Source: JAWOJB01 sp046484325 (GTDB lineage: Bacteria; Actinomycetota; Acidimicrobiia; Spongiisociales; ZC4RG35). Taken from it: a DNA stretch of 64,000 nt. The translations under genes and the position numbers were made by a program. Position 1 is the first letter of the stretch, and every line of letters begins with the position of its first letter. Under the pieces are notes generated by a model that worked only from the letters and a program-made list of their open reading frames with translations, had not been told where the DNA came from and did no database searches. Positions 34,674-42,952 of the stretch are shown here, piece after piece. The DNA lies in NCBI GenBank assembly GCA_046484325.1, contig JAWOJB010000054.1, forward strand, positions 1 to 64,000, in the 5' to 3' direction.

Positions 34674-34679
34674 TACGGT
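34674..34679 (+). promoter_or_regulatory. -10 box for leaderless PASTA-like gene
   Basis: TACGGT, 6 nt before ATG 34686. Confidence 0.5.
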
Positions 34680-34685
34680 GCCACC

Positions 34686-35126
34686 ATGCGGGTGCTCGCG
34701 ACCGTCCTCATCGCCGCCGGACTGCTCGCCTGGTCCGGCCTCCACCCGCTCGACCGCCGGCGCCGGGCCATCCCCGCCCTGATCGCGCTGGGGGTGATGA
34801 TCACCCTCGCCTCCCTGCGGCCACCCGCCGAGCCGCAGTTCGACCCGGCCTTGCCCACCGTGGCGGCGGTGCCCGACGTGTTCGGCCGGGCCCCGGAGGT
34901 AGCGGTGTCGGAGATCACCTCTGCAGGGTTCGCGGCGCGGGTGGTGCGTGCCTGCAGCCCGGATGCGCCAGGCAACCGGGTCGAGGAGGTCTACCGGATC
35001 GAGCGCAGCCCGTGGTGGTCGCTCGCCAATCCCCTCGTCACCGCCGAGGGGACCACGCCGGCGGGCAGCGCCGTCAGGGTCGGCACCGAGGTTCTGATGA
35101 GGGTGCCGGACGCCTCCACCTGCTGA
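34686..35126 (+). CDS. Small membrane protein with PASTA-like domain
   Basis: 146 aa. Two short hydrophobic segments at the N terminus (VLATVLIAAGLLAW and IPALIALGVMITLA), then a single PASTA-like domain (VPDVFGRAPEVAVSEITSAGFAARVV, GSAVRVGTEVLMRVP). PASTA domains bind cell-wall precursors or beta-lactams; one domain alone without a kinase is unusual, and its role is unknown. Confidence 0.7.
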   Translation: MRVLATVLIAAGLLAWSGLHPLDRRRRAIPALIALGVMITLASLRPPAEPQFDPALPTVAAVPDVFGRAPEVAVSEITSAGFAARVVRACSPDAPGNRVEEVYRIERSPWWSLANPLVTAEGTTPAGSAVRVGTEVLMRVPDASTC

Positions 35127-35143
35127 CCGTCGGCCGTCGGCAA

Positions 35144-35190
35144 CCGTGGGCCGGGGAACACGATTTCCGTGTTCCCCAACCCTGGGTTGG
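35144..35190 (-). repeat. 46-bp stop-proximal two-hairpin element, copy B
   Basis: On the minus strand it starts 2 nt after the mscL stop. Perfect CCAACCC-A-GGGTTGG (35176-35190), then a perfect 10-bp stem GGGGAACACG/CGTGTTCCCC (35153-35162 with 35168-35177). Confidence 0.92.
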
Positions 35191-35192
35191 CT

Positions 35193-35585
35193 TCAGCGGT
35201 TGAGGGCGTCCCGGATCTCGCGGAGGAGGATGGTGTCCTCGGTTGGCTCCTCGGGAGCCTCCTCCTGCTCCTTCTCCCAACGGGCCCGGGAGGCGTTGTA
35301 CGCCCTGACGACGAGGAATATGACCAGCGCAACGATGGCGAAGTTGAGGAGCGCCGCCAGGAGCGCGCCGACGCTCCCCTGGGGGACCCCGGTCGCGGGG
35401 TCGACGGGCCCGAAGGTCCACAGGTTCTCCAGCCCCGAGACGTCGAAGACCAGACCGATGAGCGGGCTCACGACCCGCGTGGTCAGGGTCGTCACCACCG
35501 CCGTGAAGGCGACGCCCATGACGAAGCCCACGGCGATGTCGACGAGGTTCCCCCGGTTGATGAACTCCCGGAACTCCCTGATCAT
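35193..35585 (-). CDS. mscL: Large-conductance mechanosensitive channel
   Basis: 130 aa. Amphipathic N-terminal helix (REFREFINRGNLVDIAVGFVMG), pore helix TM1 (VDIAVGFVMGVAFTAVV), periplasmic loop, TM2 (LLNFAIVALVIFLVVRAYN) and a charged C-terminal bundle ending LLREIRDAL. Opens under membrane tension to release osmolytes. ATG 35585 has GAGGAGG upstream. Followed by 46-bp element copy B. Confidence 0.97.
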   Translation of the reverse strand: MIREFREFINRGNLVDIAVGFVMGVAFTAVVTTLTTRVVSPLIGLVFDVSGLENLWTFGPVDPATGVPQGSVGALLAALLNFAIVALVIFLVVRAYNASRARWEKEQEEAPEEPTEDTILLREIRDALNR

Positions 35586-35650
35586 GGCCCCTCCTCGGTC
35601 GAGATCAGCCGGTGACTCGATCGAACCCTACCGCTTCGCCGGACCCGGTC

Positions 35651-35656
35651 TACGCT
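35651..35656 (+). promoter_or_regulatory. -10 box for leaderless gene at 35663
   Basis: TACGCT, 6 nt before ATG 35663. Confidence 0.55.
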
Positions 35657-35662
35657 GTCGGC

Positions 35663-36049
35663 ATGCGCCCAGAGCGTCCGATTCTCGCCACCATCGATCA
35701 CCGTGAGTCCGCCGGCCGCGCCGAGGTCGAGGTGGTGCTCGGCTATCGCGACGAGGCCGTCAGCGGTACCGCCTCGGGCCCGCCCGACGCCGACCACCGT
35801 CCCCGCCTCGTGGGCGAGGCAACCCTCCGGGCGGTCGAGTCGATCCTCGGCTCGGACGGCGCCTTCGACCTCAGCGCCGTCGCCGCCCAGGACCTCGGCC
35901 CGGTGACCGTCGCCCTCGCCCAGCTGCGGGAGGGAGGCGCCGCCGACTATCTGGTGGGATCGGCCGTGGTGCGTGACCACGACCTGCCCACCGCCACCGC
36001 CCGGGCGGTCCTCGATGCGCTCAACCGGAGGCTGGCCACCCGGAGCTGA
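35663..36049 (+). CDS. Conserved-looking small protein of unknown function
   Basis: 128 aa, soluble, acidic. An alpha-beta pattern (ILATIDHRESAGRAEVEVVLGYRD; RLVGEATLRAVESILG; PVTVALAQLREGG; AVVRDHDLPTATARAVLDALNRRL) that reads like a compact domain with sandwiched helices, seen as a tail in some actinobacterial enzymes. No active-site motif. Codon use matches its neighbours, so it is probably a real gene. It sits between mscL and clpB. Confidence 0.65.
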   Translation: MRPERPILATIDHRESAGRAEVEVVLGYRDEAVSGTASGPPDADHRPRLVGEATLRAVESILGSDGAFDLSAVAAQDLGPVTVALAQLREGGAADYLVGSAVVRDHDLPTATARAVLDALNRRLATRS

Positions 36050-36066
36050 GCCTCGGTCATCGCCTC

Positions 36067-36097
36067 AGAAATCTGATATGATCTGACTCAGATTTCT
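36067..36097 (+). promoter_or_regulatory. clpB promoter palindrome (operator candidate)
   Basis: Perfect 10-bp inverted repeat AGAAATCTGA (36067-36076) and TCAGATTTCT (36088-36097) flanking an 11-bp centre whose first six bases, TATGAT (36077-36082), form the -10 box. ATCTGA occurs again inside, giving a second overlapping dyad ATCTGA-C-TCAGAT. A repressor here would block RNA polymerase directly. It is not the HAIR consensus (CTTGAGT-N7-ACTCAAG). Confidence 0.75.
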
Positions 36098-36116
36098 ACG
36101 GGAGGACGCGCGCACG

Positions 36117-38687
36117 ATGGACCCCCAGAAGCTCACGAGCCGGTCGCAGCAGGCCCTACTCGATGCCCGGGGCCTGGCGGAGCGGCGACATCACGGCGAG
36201 ATCCTCCCCGCCCACCTGCTGCTGGCGCTGCTCGGCCAGGCCGAGGGGCTCGTCTACCCGCTGCTCGACGCGCTCGGGGTCCAGGCGACGGCCCTCCGGC
36301 GCGAGCTCGAGACGAGCCTCGACACCGTCGCCAAGGTCTATGGGGCCGCCGAACCGGCCGTCGGAGCCGCCCTCTCGCGGGTGCTGACCTCCGCCGAGGG
36401 TCTGCGCGTGGAGTTCAAGGATGACTATCTCTCGGTCGAGCACCTGCTGCTCGCCCTCTCCGAGTCGGCCGAACCCACCGGGGAGGCCCTTCGCCGCGCC
36501 GGCTTCACGAAGGCGGCCGCCATGGAGGCACTCGTGCGGCTTCGGGGCAGCGGGCGGGTGACGAGCCCGGACCCCGAGGCCACCTTCAACGCCCTCGAGC
36601 AGTACGGGCGGGATCTCACCGAGATGGCCCGCCTGGGCAAGCTCGACCCGGTGATCGGTCGCGACGACGAGATCAGGCGGGTCATCCAGGTGCTCTCCCG
36701 CCGGACCAAGAACAACCCGGTGCTGATCGGCGATCCCGGCGTCGGCAAGACGGCCATCGTCGAGGGGCTGGCCCGGCGCATCGCCGACGGCGACGTGCCG
36801 GAGGGCCTCAAGGACCGGCGGATCGTGGCGCTCGACCTGGCGTCGATGGTGGCGGGGGCCAAGTATCGCGGCGAGTTCGAGGAGCGGCTCAAGGCGGTAC
36901 TCGCCGAGATCAAGGCCTCCGAGGGCCGGGTCGTCACGTTCATCGACGAGATGCACACGATCGTTGGCGCCGGGGCGGCCGAGGGTGCCATGGACGCCTC
37001 CAACATGCTCAAGCCGATGCTCGCCCGCGGCGAGCTGCGGATGATCGGGGCGACCACCCTCGACGAGTACCGCAAGCACGTGGAGAAGGACGCCGCCCTC
37101 GAGCGGCGGTTCCAGCCGGTGCTCGTGGAGGCGCCGTCGGTCGAGGACACGATCGGGATCCTGCGCGGGCTCAAGGAGCGCTACGAGGTGCACCATGGGG
37201 TGAGGATCACCGATCCGGCGATCGTGGCGGCCGCCGTCCTTTCCGATCGGTACGTCACCTCGCGCCACCTGCCCGACAAGGCCATCGACCTCATCGACGA
37301 GGCCGCCAGCCGGCTCCGGATCGAGATCGACTCGATGCCCGAGGAGATCGACGAGTCGACCCGTCGCCGGATCCAGCTCGAGATCGAGCGGGAGGCGCTC
37401 AAGAAGGAGACCGACGCCCCTTCGCTCGAGCGGCTGGAGCGGCTCGAGCTGGAGCTCGCCGACCTCACCGAGGAGATCGACGCCCTCAGCGCCCGCTGGA
37501 ACCTGGAGAAGGAGGCGATCGCCGGGATCCGCGACGTCAAGGCGCGGATCGAGGAGACCCGGGCCCTCGCCGAGCGGGCCGAGCGGGAGGGAGACCTCCA
37601 GCGCGCCGCCGAGCTCCGGTACGGGGCTCTGCGCGAGCTGGAGGCGAGCCTGACCGTCCGCCAGGACGAGCTGGAGAAGCTCCACGCCGAGGGCCGGATG
37701 CTCTCCGAGGAGGTCACCGACCAGGACGTCGCCGAGGTCGTGGCCCGGTGGACCGGGGTTCCCGTGTCCCGGCTGATGCAGGCGGAGATGGAGAAGCTCG
37801 TCCACCTGGAGGAACGGCTCCACCGGCGGGTGGTCGGCCAGGACCGGGCCGTGGAGGCGGTGGCCAACGCCGTGCGGCGCAGCCGGGCGGGGCTGTCGGA
37901 TCCCCACCGGCCGATCGGGTCGTTCCTGTTCCTGGGGCCGACCGGGGTCGGCAAGACCGAGCTCGCCCGAGCGCTCGCCGAGTTCCTCTTCGACGACGAG
38001 CGGGCGATGGTGCGCCTCGACATGTCGGAGTACATGGAGAAGCACACCGTCAGCCGGCTCATCGGGGCTCCCCCCGGGTACGTGGGATACGACGAGGGTG
38101 GCCAGCTCACCGAGGCGGTGCGCCGACGCCCGTACTCGGTGATCCTGCTCGACGAGGTGGAGAAGGCCCACCCGGACGTCTTCAACGTGCTGCTGCAGCT
38201 GCTCGACGACGGGCGGCTCACCGACGGGCACGGCCGGACGGTGGACTTCACCAACTCCGTGCTCATCATGACCTCGAACCTCGGCTCGGAGTTCATCCAG
38301 CCCGACCTGCCCGACGAGGTGGTGGAGGATCGGGTGATGGCCGCCGTCCGCGGCGCCTTCCGCCCCGAGTTCCTCAACCGGGTGGACGACATGATCGTGT
38401 TCCTCCGCCTGACCCCCGGCCAGCTCCGCCAGATCGTCGACATCCAGCTCGACCACCTGCAGCGGCGGTTGGAAGCCCGGCGGATCACCCTCGAGGTCAC
38501 CGATGCTGCCCGTGACCTGCTGGCGGTGCGCGGGTACGACCCCGTGTACGGGGCGAGGCCCCTCAAGCGGGTCATCCAGAAGGACCTCGCCGACGCCCTG
38601 GCGGTCCGCCTGCTCGACGGGACCTACGCCGACGGCGACGCGGTCACCATCGACGCCTCGGGGGACGAACTCGTCTTCTCCGAATAG
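36117..38687 (+). CDS. clpB: ATP-dependent disaggregase ClpB
   Basis: 856 aa AAA+ chaperone that rescues aggregated proteins with DnaK. Clp N domain (1-145), NBD1 with Walker A GDPGVGKTAIVEG and Walker B VTFIDEMH, a coiled-coil middle domain (about 400-525, characteristic of ClpB rather than ClpA/C), NBD2 with GPTGVGKTELARAL and ILLDEVEKAHPDV, and a C-terminal D2-small domain. GGGAGGA precedes ATG 36117. Its palindromic promoter and 46-bp 3' element are described separately. The DnaK partners lie at 56-60 kb. Confidence 0.97.
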   Translation: MDPQKLTSRSQQALLDARGLAERRHHGEILPAHLLLALLGQAEGLVYPLLDALGVQATALRRELETSLDTVAKVYGAAEPAVGAALSRVLTSAEGLRVEFKDDYLSVEHLLLALSESAEPTGEALRRAGFTKAAAMEALVRLRGSGRVTSPDPEATFNALEQYGRDLTEMARLGKLDPVIGRDDEIRRVIQVLSRRTKNNPVLIGDPGVGKTAIVEGLARRIADGDVPEGLKDRRIVALDLASMVAGAKYRGEFEERLKAVLAEIKASEGRVVTFIDEMHTIVGAGAAEGAMDASNMLKPMLARGELRMIGATTLDEYRKHVEKDAALERRFQPVLVEAPSVEDTIGILRGLKERYEVHHGVRITDPAIVAAAVLSDRYVTSRHLPDKAIDLIDEAASRLRIEIDSMPEEIDESTRRRIQLEIEREALKKETDAPSLERLERLELELADLTEEIDALSARWNLEKEAIAGIRDVKARIEETRALAERAEREGDLQRAAELRYGALRELEASLTVRQDELEKLHAEGRMLSEEVTDQDVAEVVARWTGVPVSRLMQAEMEKLVHLEERLHRRVVGQDRAVEAVANAVRRSRAGLSDPHRPIGSFLFLGPTGVGKTELARALAEFLFDDERAMVRLDMSEYMEKHTVSRLIGAPPGYVGYDEGGQLTEAVRRRPYSVILLDEVEKAHPDVFNVLLQLLDDGRLTDGHGRTVDFTNSVLIMTSNLGSEFIQPDLPDEVVEDRVMAAVRGAFRPEFLNRVDDMIVFLRLTPGQLRQIVDIQLDHLQRRLEARRITLEVTDAARDLLAVRGYDPVYGARPLKRVIQKDLADALAVRLLDGTYADGDAVTIDASGDELVFSE

Positions 38688-38690
38688 GAG

Positions 38691-38736
38691 CAACCCAGGG
38701 TTGGGGAACACGAGAATGGTGTTCCCGGGCCCACGG
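38691..38736 (+). repeat. 46-bp stop-proximal two-hairpin element, copy C
   Basis: Starts 3 nt after the clpB stop. CAACCC-A-GGGTTG, then stem GGGAACAC/GTGTTCCC (38704-38711 with 38719-38726, 7-nt loop), then GGGCCCACGG. The order relative to the stop codon is the same as in copies A and B. Confidence 0.9.
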
Positions 38737-38755
38737 TTCGGCCGGGGACCCGACG

Positions 38756-38761
38756 TAACCT
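38756..38761 (+). promoter_or_regulatory. -10 box for leaderless YncE-like gene
   Basis: TAACCT, 6 nt before ATG 38768. Confidence 0.6.
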
Positions 38762-38767
38762 GTCGGC

Positions 38768-39991
38768 ATGCGACCCCGGATGGCCTGGTTGGCGTTCGCC
38801 CTGCTGGCGACCGGTTGTGGTTCGTCGGGGGCGGTCGAGGCGGTCGTGACGACCACGACGAGCGCCACGACGACCATCCCCACCACGACGAGCACCACGA
38901 CCTCCACCACGATCACCCTCCCGGCGACGACCACCTCTACATCGACCACGACGACCACGACCCTCGTCCCCGAGGACGGTCGCACCGCAGCCGAGCGGAC
39001 ACTGACCGAGGTCGCCGTGATCACCGGTGACATCGCTCCGAAGTCGATCGTCGCCTCAGGGGACGGGCTGTACGTCGCCCAGAACATGATGTACCGGCAC
39101 ACCGTGACGGTGTACGACCGCAACTTCGAGCTCGTGGGGACGATCTCGGACACCGTCGTTCTGTCCGACTTCGGCCATGAGGGGTTCGAGGGCGAGTACC
39201 GGGGGGCGCCGGTCGAGGCGGCCTTCACCTCCGGTGGTGAGCACGTGTACGTGTCGAACTACGAGATGTACGGACCCGGCCTCCGGGGTGGGGCGGGGGA
39301 CCGCTGCTCCCCCGGTCAGTGGCCGGACTCGTTCGTCTACCGGATCGACACCGGGAGGCTGGCGATCGACCAGGTGATCGCGGTCGGCTCGGTCCCCAAG
39401 TTCCTGGCAGTGACTCCCGACGACCGTCTCATCCTCGTGAGCAACTGGTGCTCGTACGACCTGTCGGTGATCGACGTGGAGACGGCAACCGAGACCGCCC
39501 GGGTCGAGATCGGTCGCTACCCGCGCGGGATCGCCGTCGCCCCCGACTCGTCGACCGCCTACATCGCCGTGATGGGCTCGAACCGGGTGAAGGTGCTCGA
39601 TCTCGACAGCCTGGAGATCGTGGGCGAGGTCGTGGTCGGTACCTCCCCCCGTCACCTCGTGCTCTCACCCGATGGCGCCTTGCTGTACGCGAGTCTCAAC
39701 GGCGAGGGGCGCCTCGCCAAGGTCGACCTCTCCACCGGCGACGTGATCGGAAGGGTGGCGACCGGCGACGCCCCTCGCAGCATGGCGATCTCCGACGACG
39801 GCACCGCGCTCTACGTCGTCAACTACCGCTCAGGGACGGTCAGCAAGGTCCGAACCGGCGACATGACCGAGATCCAGGAGGTCCGGGCCGGGTACCACCC
39901 GATCGGCATCACCTACGACCCGGCCAACCGCCAGGTGTGGGTGTCCAACTACGGCGGCACGATCCAGGTGTTTGACGACCGATCGGACTGA
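38768..39991 (+). CDS. YncE/YVTN-type beta-propeller lipoprotein
   Basis: 407 aa. Lipobox LATGC, Thr-rich linker (about residues 28-60), then seven YVTN-like blades (VYVSNYEMYG, LILVSNWCSYDLSVIDVETATETARVEIG, STAYIAVMGSNRVKVLDLDSLEIVGEV, YVVNYRSGTVSKV, VWVSNYGGTIQVF). Surface propeller of unknown partner; YncE homologues bind DNA or act as scaffolds. No enzymatic residues seen. Confidence 0.88.
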   Translation: MRPRMAWLAFALLATGCGSSGAVEAVVTTTTSATTTIPTTTSTTTSTTITLPATTTSTSTTTTTTLVPEDGRTAAERTLTEVAVITGDIAPKSIVASGDGLYVAQNMMYRHTVTVYDRNFELVGTISDTVVLSDFGHEGFEGEYRGAPVEAAFTSGGEHVYVSNYEMYGPGLRGGAGDRCSPGQWPDSFVYRIDTGRLAIDQVIAVGSVPKFLAVTPDDRLILVSNWCSYDLSVIDVETATETARVEIGRYPRGIAVAPDSSTAYIAVMGSNRVKVLDLDSLEIVGEVVVGTSPRHLVLSPDGALLYASLNGEGRLAKVDLSTGDVIGRVATGDAPRSMAISDDGTALYVVNYRSGTVSKVRTGDMTEIQEVRAGYHPIGITYDPANRQVWVSNYGGTIQVFDDRSD

Positions 39992-40012
39992 GCCCGCAGG
40001 GCGCAGCATCCC

Positions 40013-40018
40013 TATCCT
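40013..40018 (+). promoter_or_regulatory. -10 box for leaderless kynU
   Basis: TATCCT, 6 nt before ATG 40025. Confidence 0.6.
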
Positions 40019-40024
40019 CGTCGT

Positions 40025-41254
40025 ATGACGACGCGGGCCGAGTGCGAGGAGCGGGACGCCGCCGACCATCTCGCCCACCTCCGGAACCGGTTCCTGCTGC
40101 CGCCCGGTGTGATCTACCTGGACGGCAACTCGCTCGGTGCCCTTCCCGCCGGGGTCCCCGGCCGCATCCGGAGACTGGTCGAGGAGGAGTGGGGGACGGG
40201 TCTGATCCGGTCCTGGAACGACGCCGGGTGGGTCGACCTCCCGCGCCGGGTCGGCGACCGGATCGCCGGTCTCGTCGGCGCCCGCTCGGGAACCGTGGTC
40301 GCCTGCGACTCCACGTCGGTCAACCTGTTCAAGGCCGTCGAGGCGGCGCTCGCACTCGCCCCCGAGCGCCCGGTGATCCTCACCGACTCCGGCAACTTCC
40401 CGACGGACCTCTACGTCATGGCGGGGGTGGCGGCCCGGCACGGGATCGAGGTGCGCATCCGTCCAGCCGACGAGGTGGCCGCCGCCATCGATCGGGACGT
40501 GGCGGTGGTCGCCCTCACCCAGGTCGACTACCGGACCGGCCGGCTCCACGACCTCCCGGCGATCACCGCCGCCACCCATGCCGCCGGCGCCATCTCGGTC
40601 TGGGATCTGGCCCATTCGGCCGGAGTGATGCCGATCGACCTCGAGGCCGCCGCCGTGGACCTGGCGGTGGGGTGTGGCTACAAGTACCTGAACGGCGGTC
40701 CCGGGGCTCCGGCCTTCCTCTACGTCGCACCTCGCCATCAGGACCGTTTCCGCAACCCGATCCAGGGCTGGTTCGGGCACGCCGCCCCTTTCGAGTTTCG
40801 GCTCGAATTCGAGGCGGCTCCCGGCGTCGATCGGGTTCGGGTGGGCACCCCCCACGTGCTGTCGCTCGCCGCCCTCGACGCCGCGCTCGACGTCTTCGAC
40901 GGTGTCGACCTGGTGGCGGTGCGCGCCAAATCCGTGGCTCTCACCGAGTTGTTCCTGGCACTGGTCGACGAGCGGCTCGACGGCACAGGATTCGGCGTTG
41001 CGTCACCCCGCGAGCCCTCTCGACGCGGCAGCCAGGTGTCGCTCGGGCACCCGGCCGGCTACGCGGTCGTCCAGGCCCTGATCGACCGGGGGGTGATCGG
41101 CGACTTCCGGTCGCCCGACCTCTGCCGGTTCGGCTTCTCACCGCTGTACGGCCGGTTTGTCGACGTCTGGGACGCCGTCGATCGCCTGGCGGACGTCATG
41201 GCGATGGGGTCGTGGAAGGATGGGAGGAACCGGGTACGGGCTGCCGTGACCTGA
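40025..41254 (+). CDS. kynU: Kynureninase
   Basis: 409 aa PLP enzyme of fold type I that cleaves kynurenine to anthranilate and alanine. DGNSLG near the N terminus, CDSTSVNLFK (PLP phosphate), WDLAHSAG (Asp to PLP nitrogen) and the Schiff-base Lys K220 in GCGYKYLNGGPGAP, a diagnostic motif. No tryptophan dioxygenase or formamidase is in the window, so it is an orphan here. Confidence 0.95.
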   Translation: MTTRAECEERDAADHLAHLRNRFLLPPGVIYLDGNSLGALPAGVPGRIRRLVEEEWGTGLIRSWNDAGWVDLPRRVGDRIAGLVGARSGTVVACDSTSVNLFKAVEAALALAPERPVILTDSGNFPTDLYVMAGVAARHGIEVRIRPADEVAAAIDRDVAVVALTQVDYRTGRLHDLPAITAATHAAGAISVWDLAHSAGVMPIDLEAAAVDLAVGCGYKYLNGGPGAPAFLYVAPRHQDRFRNPIQGWFGHAAPFEFRLEFEAAPGVDRVRVGTPHVLSLAALDAALDVFDGVDLVAVRAKSVALTELFLALVDERLDGTGFGVASPREPSRRGSQVSLGHPAGYAVVQALIDRGVIGDFRSPDLCRFGFSPLYGRFVDVWDAVDRLADVMAMGSWKDGRNRVRAAVT

Positions 41255-41304
41255 GGCGAATGGCTGCCCTTGGACCCTACCGAGGGATGGCGGGGAGGGA
41301 TGGC

Positions 41305-41346
41305 ATGAGCACCGAGTGGACCGTGACACGGCGATCGGGCAGATGA
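41305..41346 (+). CDS. Possible 13-codon upstream leader ORF
   Basis: ATG 41305 is preceded by GGGGAGGGA and encodes MSTEWTVTRRSGR. Its TGA (41344-41346) overlaps ATG 41343 of the membrane protein as ATGA. The downstream gene has no good ribosome site of its own, so coupling through this leader is plausible. Confidence 0.45.
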   Translation: MSTEWTVTRRSGR

Positions 41347-42101
41347 CACGAAGCGGCACCGGAGCGGATGCCGCCGGTGGCCGGGGCCAGCTGTGGCTCG
41401 ACTGGGTGAAGGCCAACGCCGTCGGGGAGTGGCTCGGGCTCGGCGGTGCGGCCCTCATCGGCTGGCTCGCCCTGCGCTGGCTCGAGAGCGTGTTCGACGT
41501 GGCGATGGCGGTCGTCCTCTCGTCGTTCGTCTTCGGGCTGGTCGAGGGCAGCATCCTGGGCTGGTTCCAGCATCGTGTCCTCGTGCGGCCGCTGCCCTTC
41601 CTGACCCGGGGCGGCTGGATCGCGGCCACGGTCGTCGGCGGGACCATTGCCTGGCTGGTGGCATCGACGATCGTGACCATCGGGGGTGCCGGCGCCGCCG
41701 GAGTGGTTGAGCCTTCTCCAACCATGCAGGTGGCGCTGGCCGCCGCCCTCGGGCTGGCCGCCGGGCCCGTCCTCGGCGTTCCCCAGGCGCTCGTGTTCCG
41801 GACCTGGTTGGGCGGTCGGGCCTGGCATTGGGTGTGGGCAAACGCGTTGGCGTGGGCGGTGGCGATGCCGGTGGTGTTCATCGGAGCGGGCCTGCCCGGC
41901 GAGGGGGCCGGGTTCCTGCCGCTGGCAGCAGCCGTGTCGGTCACACTGCTCGCCGCCGGGGCGATTGCCGGCGCGATCCACGGGGCGGTGATGGTGTGGT
42001 TGCTGGGCGCGCGGCTCGAGCAGAGTGCCTATCCTCACGTGGTTCTCGACGAGCTGTCGAATCTCGACACCCAGTGGCAGGAACTGGGGGAGGACGAGTG
42101 A
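41343..42101 (+). CDS. Polytopic membrane protein of unknown function
   Basis: 252 aa with about six hydrophobic segments (LGLGGAALIGWLALRWL, MAVVLSSFVFGLVEGSILGWF, IAATVVGGTIAWLVASTIV and others). Cytoplasmic tail ends DTQWQELGEDE. GTG 41316 is another possible start. The stop overlaps the ABC ATPase start (GTGA), so it belongs to the exporter operon; it may be an accessory or immunity-type membrane protein. No family recognised. Confidence 0.7.
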   Translation: MTRSGTGADAAGGRGQLWLDWVKANAVGEWLGLGGAALIGWLALRWLESVFDVAMAVVLSSFVFGLVEGSILGWFQHRVLVRPLPFLTRGGWIAATVVGGTIAWLVASTIVTIGGAGAAGVVEPSPTMQVALAAALGLAAGPVLGVPQALVFRTWLGGRAWHWVWANALAWAVAMPVVFIGAGLPGEGAGFLPLAAAVSVTLLAAGAIAGAIHGAVMVWLLGARLEQSAYPHVVLDELSNLDTQWQELGEDE

Positions 42102-42952
42102 CCGTCGCGATTCGGGTCGAGGATCTCGGGTTCACCTATCGAGGCGGTGTCCGGGCCGTCGACGGGGTCTCGTTCGAGGTCGCCGCCGGCGAGGTGCTCG
42201 GGTTGCTCGGCCCGAACGGGGCGGGCAAGTCGACCACCATCAAGATGCTCACGGGACAGTTGAACCCCGACGGGGGCTCGGTGGAGGTTCTCGGGCTCCC
42301 GCTCCCTGCCGAGCGGGAGCGGGCCCAGGCCCGGATGGGGGTCTGCTTCGAGGAGAAGAACCTCTACCTCCAGATGTCCGCCATCGAGAACCTGAGATTC
42401 TTCGCCAGGCTGTTTGGCCTCCGGGACTACGACCCCGAGCCGGTGCTCAGCCGGGTCGGTCTGTTCGACCGCCGCCACGATCGGGTCTCCGGCTACTCGA
42501 AGGGGATGCGGCAGCGCCTGATGGTCGCCCGGGCGCTCGTCAACACGCCCGACGTGCTGTTCCTCGACGAGCCGACGGACGGCCTCGACCCGGTGTCCGC
42601 CCGGGCGGTGCGGGCGATCGTGGTGGAGGAGGCTCGACGCGGTGCCGCCGTCGTGCTGACCACCCACGACATGCTGGAGGCCGACCAGCTATCGGATCGG
42701 GTGGCCTTCATCGACGAGGGCCGGATCCTCGCCCTCGACAGGCCCGAGCGGCTCAAGCTCGCCCACGGCAGCCGCGCCCTCCGGGTCCGGCTCGAAGGTG
42801 ATCGGGAGGAGCTGATCCCGCTCGACGGGGAGGCGGCGGGCGAACGACTCGCCGCGCTCCTGGCCGGTGGCGACGTGCTCACGGTGCACACGGAGGAGGC
42901 CACGCTCGAGGACGTGTTCGTCCTCTTCGCGGGCCGCGGCCTGGCGGTATGA
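42098..42952 (+). CDS. ABC-2 transporter ATP-binding protein (NatA-like)
   Basis: 284 aa. Walker A GPNGAGKSTT, Q-loop CFEEKNLYLQMS, signature YSKGMRQRLMVARAL (a variant without LSGGQ, common in NatA/Ccm types), Walker B VLFLDEPTDGLDP and H-loop TTHDMLEADQL. The C-terminal 60 residues are the usual DUF4162-type tail. Works with two following permeases. Overlaps neighbours on both sides by 4 nt. Confidence 0.93.
   Translation: MTVAIRVEDLGFTYRGGVRAVDGVSFEVAAGEVLGLLGPNGAGKSTTIKMLTGQLNPDGGSVEVLGLPLPAERERAQARMGVCFEEKNLYLQMSAIENLRFFARLFGLRDYDPEPVLSRVGLFDRRHDRVSGYSKGMRQRLMVARALVNTPDVLFLDEPTDGLDPVSARAVRAIVVEEARRGAAVVLTTHDMLEADQLSDRVAFIDEGRILALDRPERLKLAHGSRALRVRLEGDREELIPLDGEAAGERLAALLAGGDVLTVHTEEATLEDVFVLFAGRGLAV

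Noticed and set aside
36156..38711. 851-codon open frame antisense to clpB
   Set aside because: His/Arg/Leu-rich, no domain signature, explained by the high GC of the third codon position of clpB; the sense frame is a complete ClpB.
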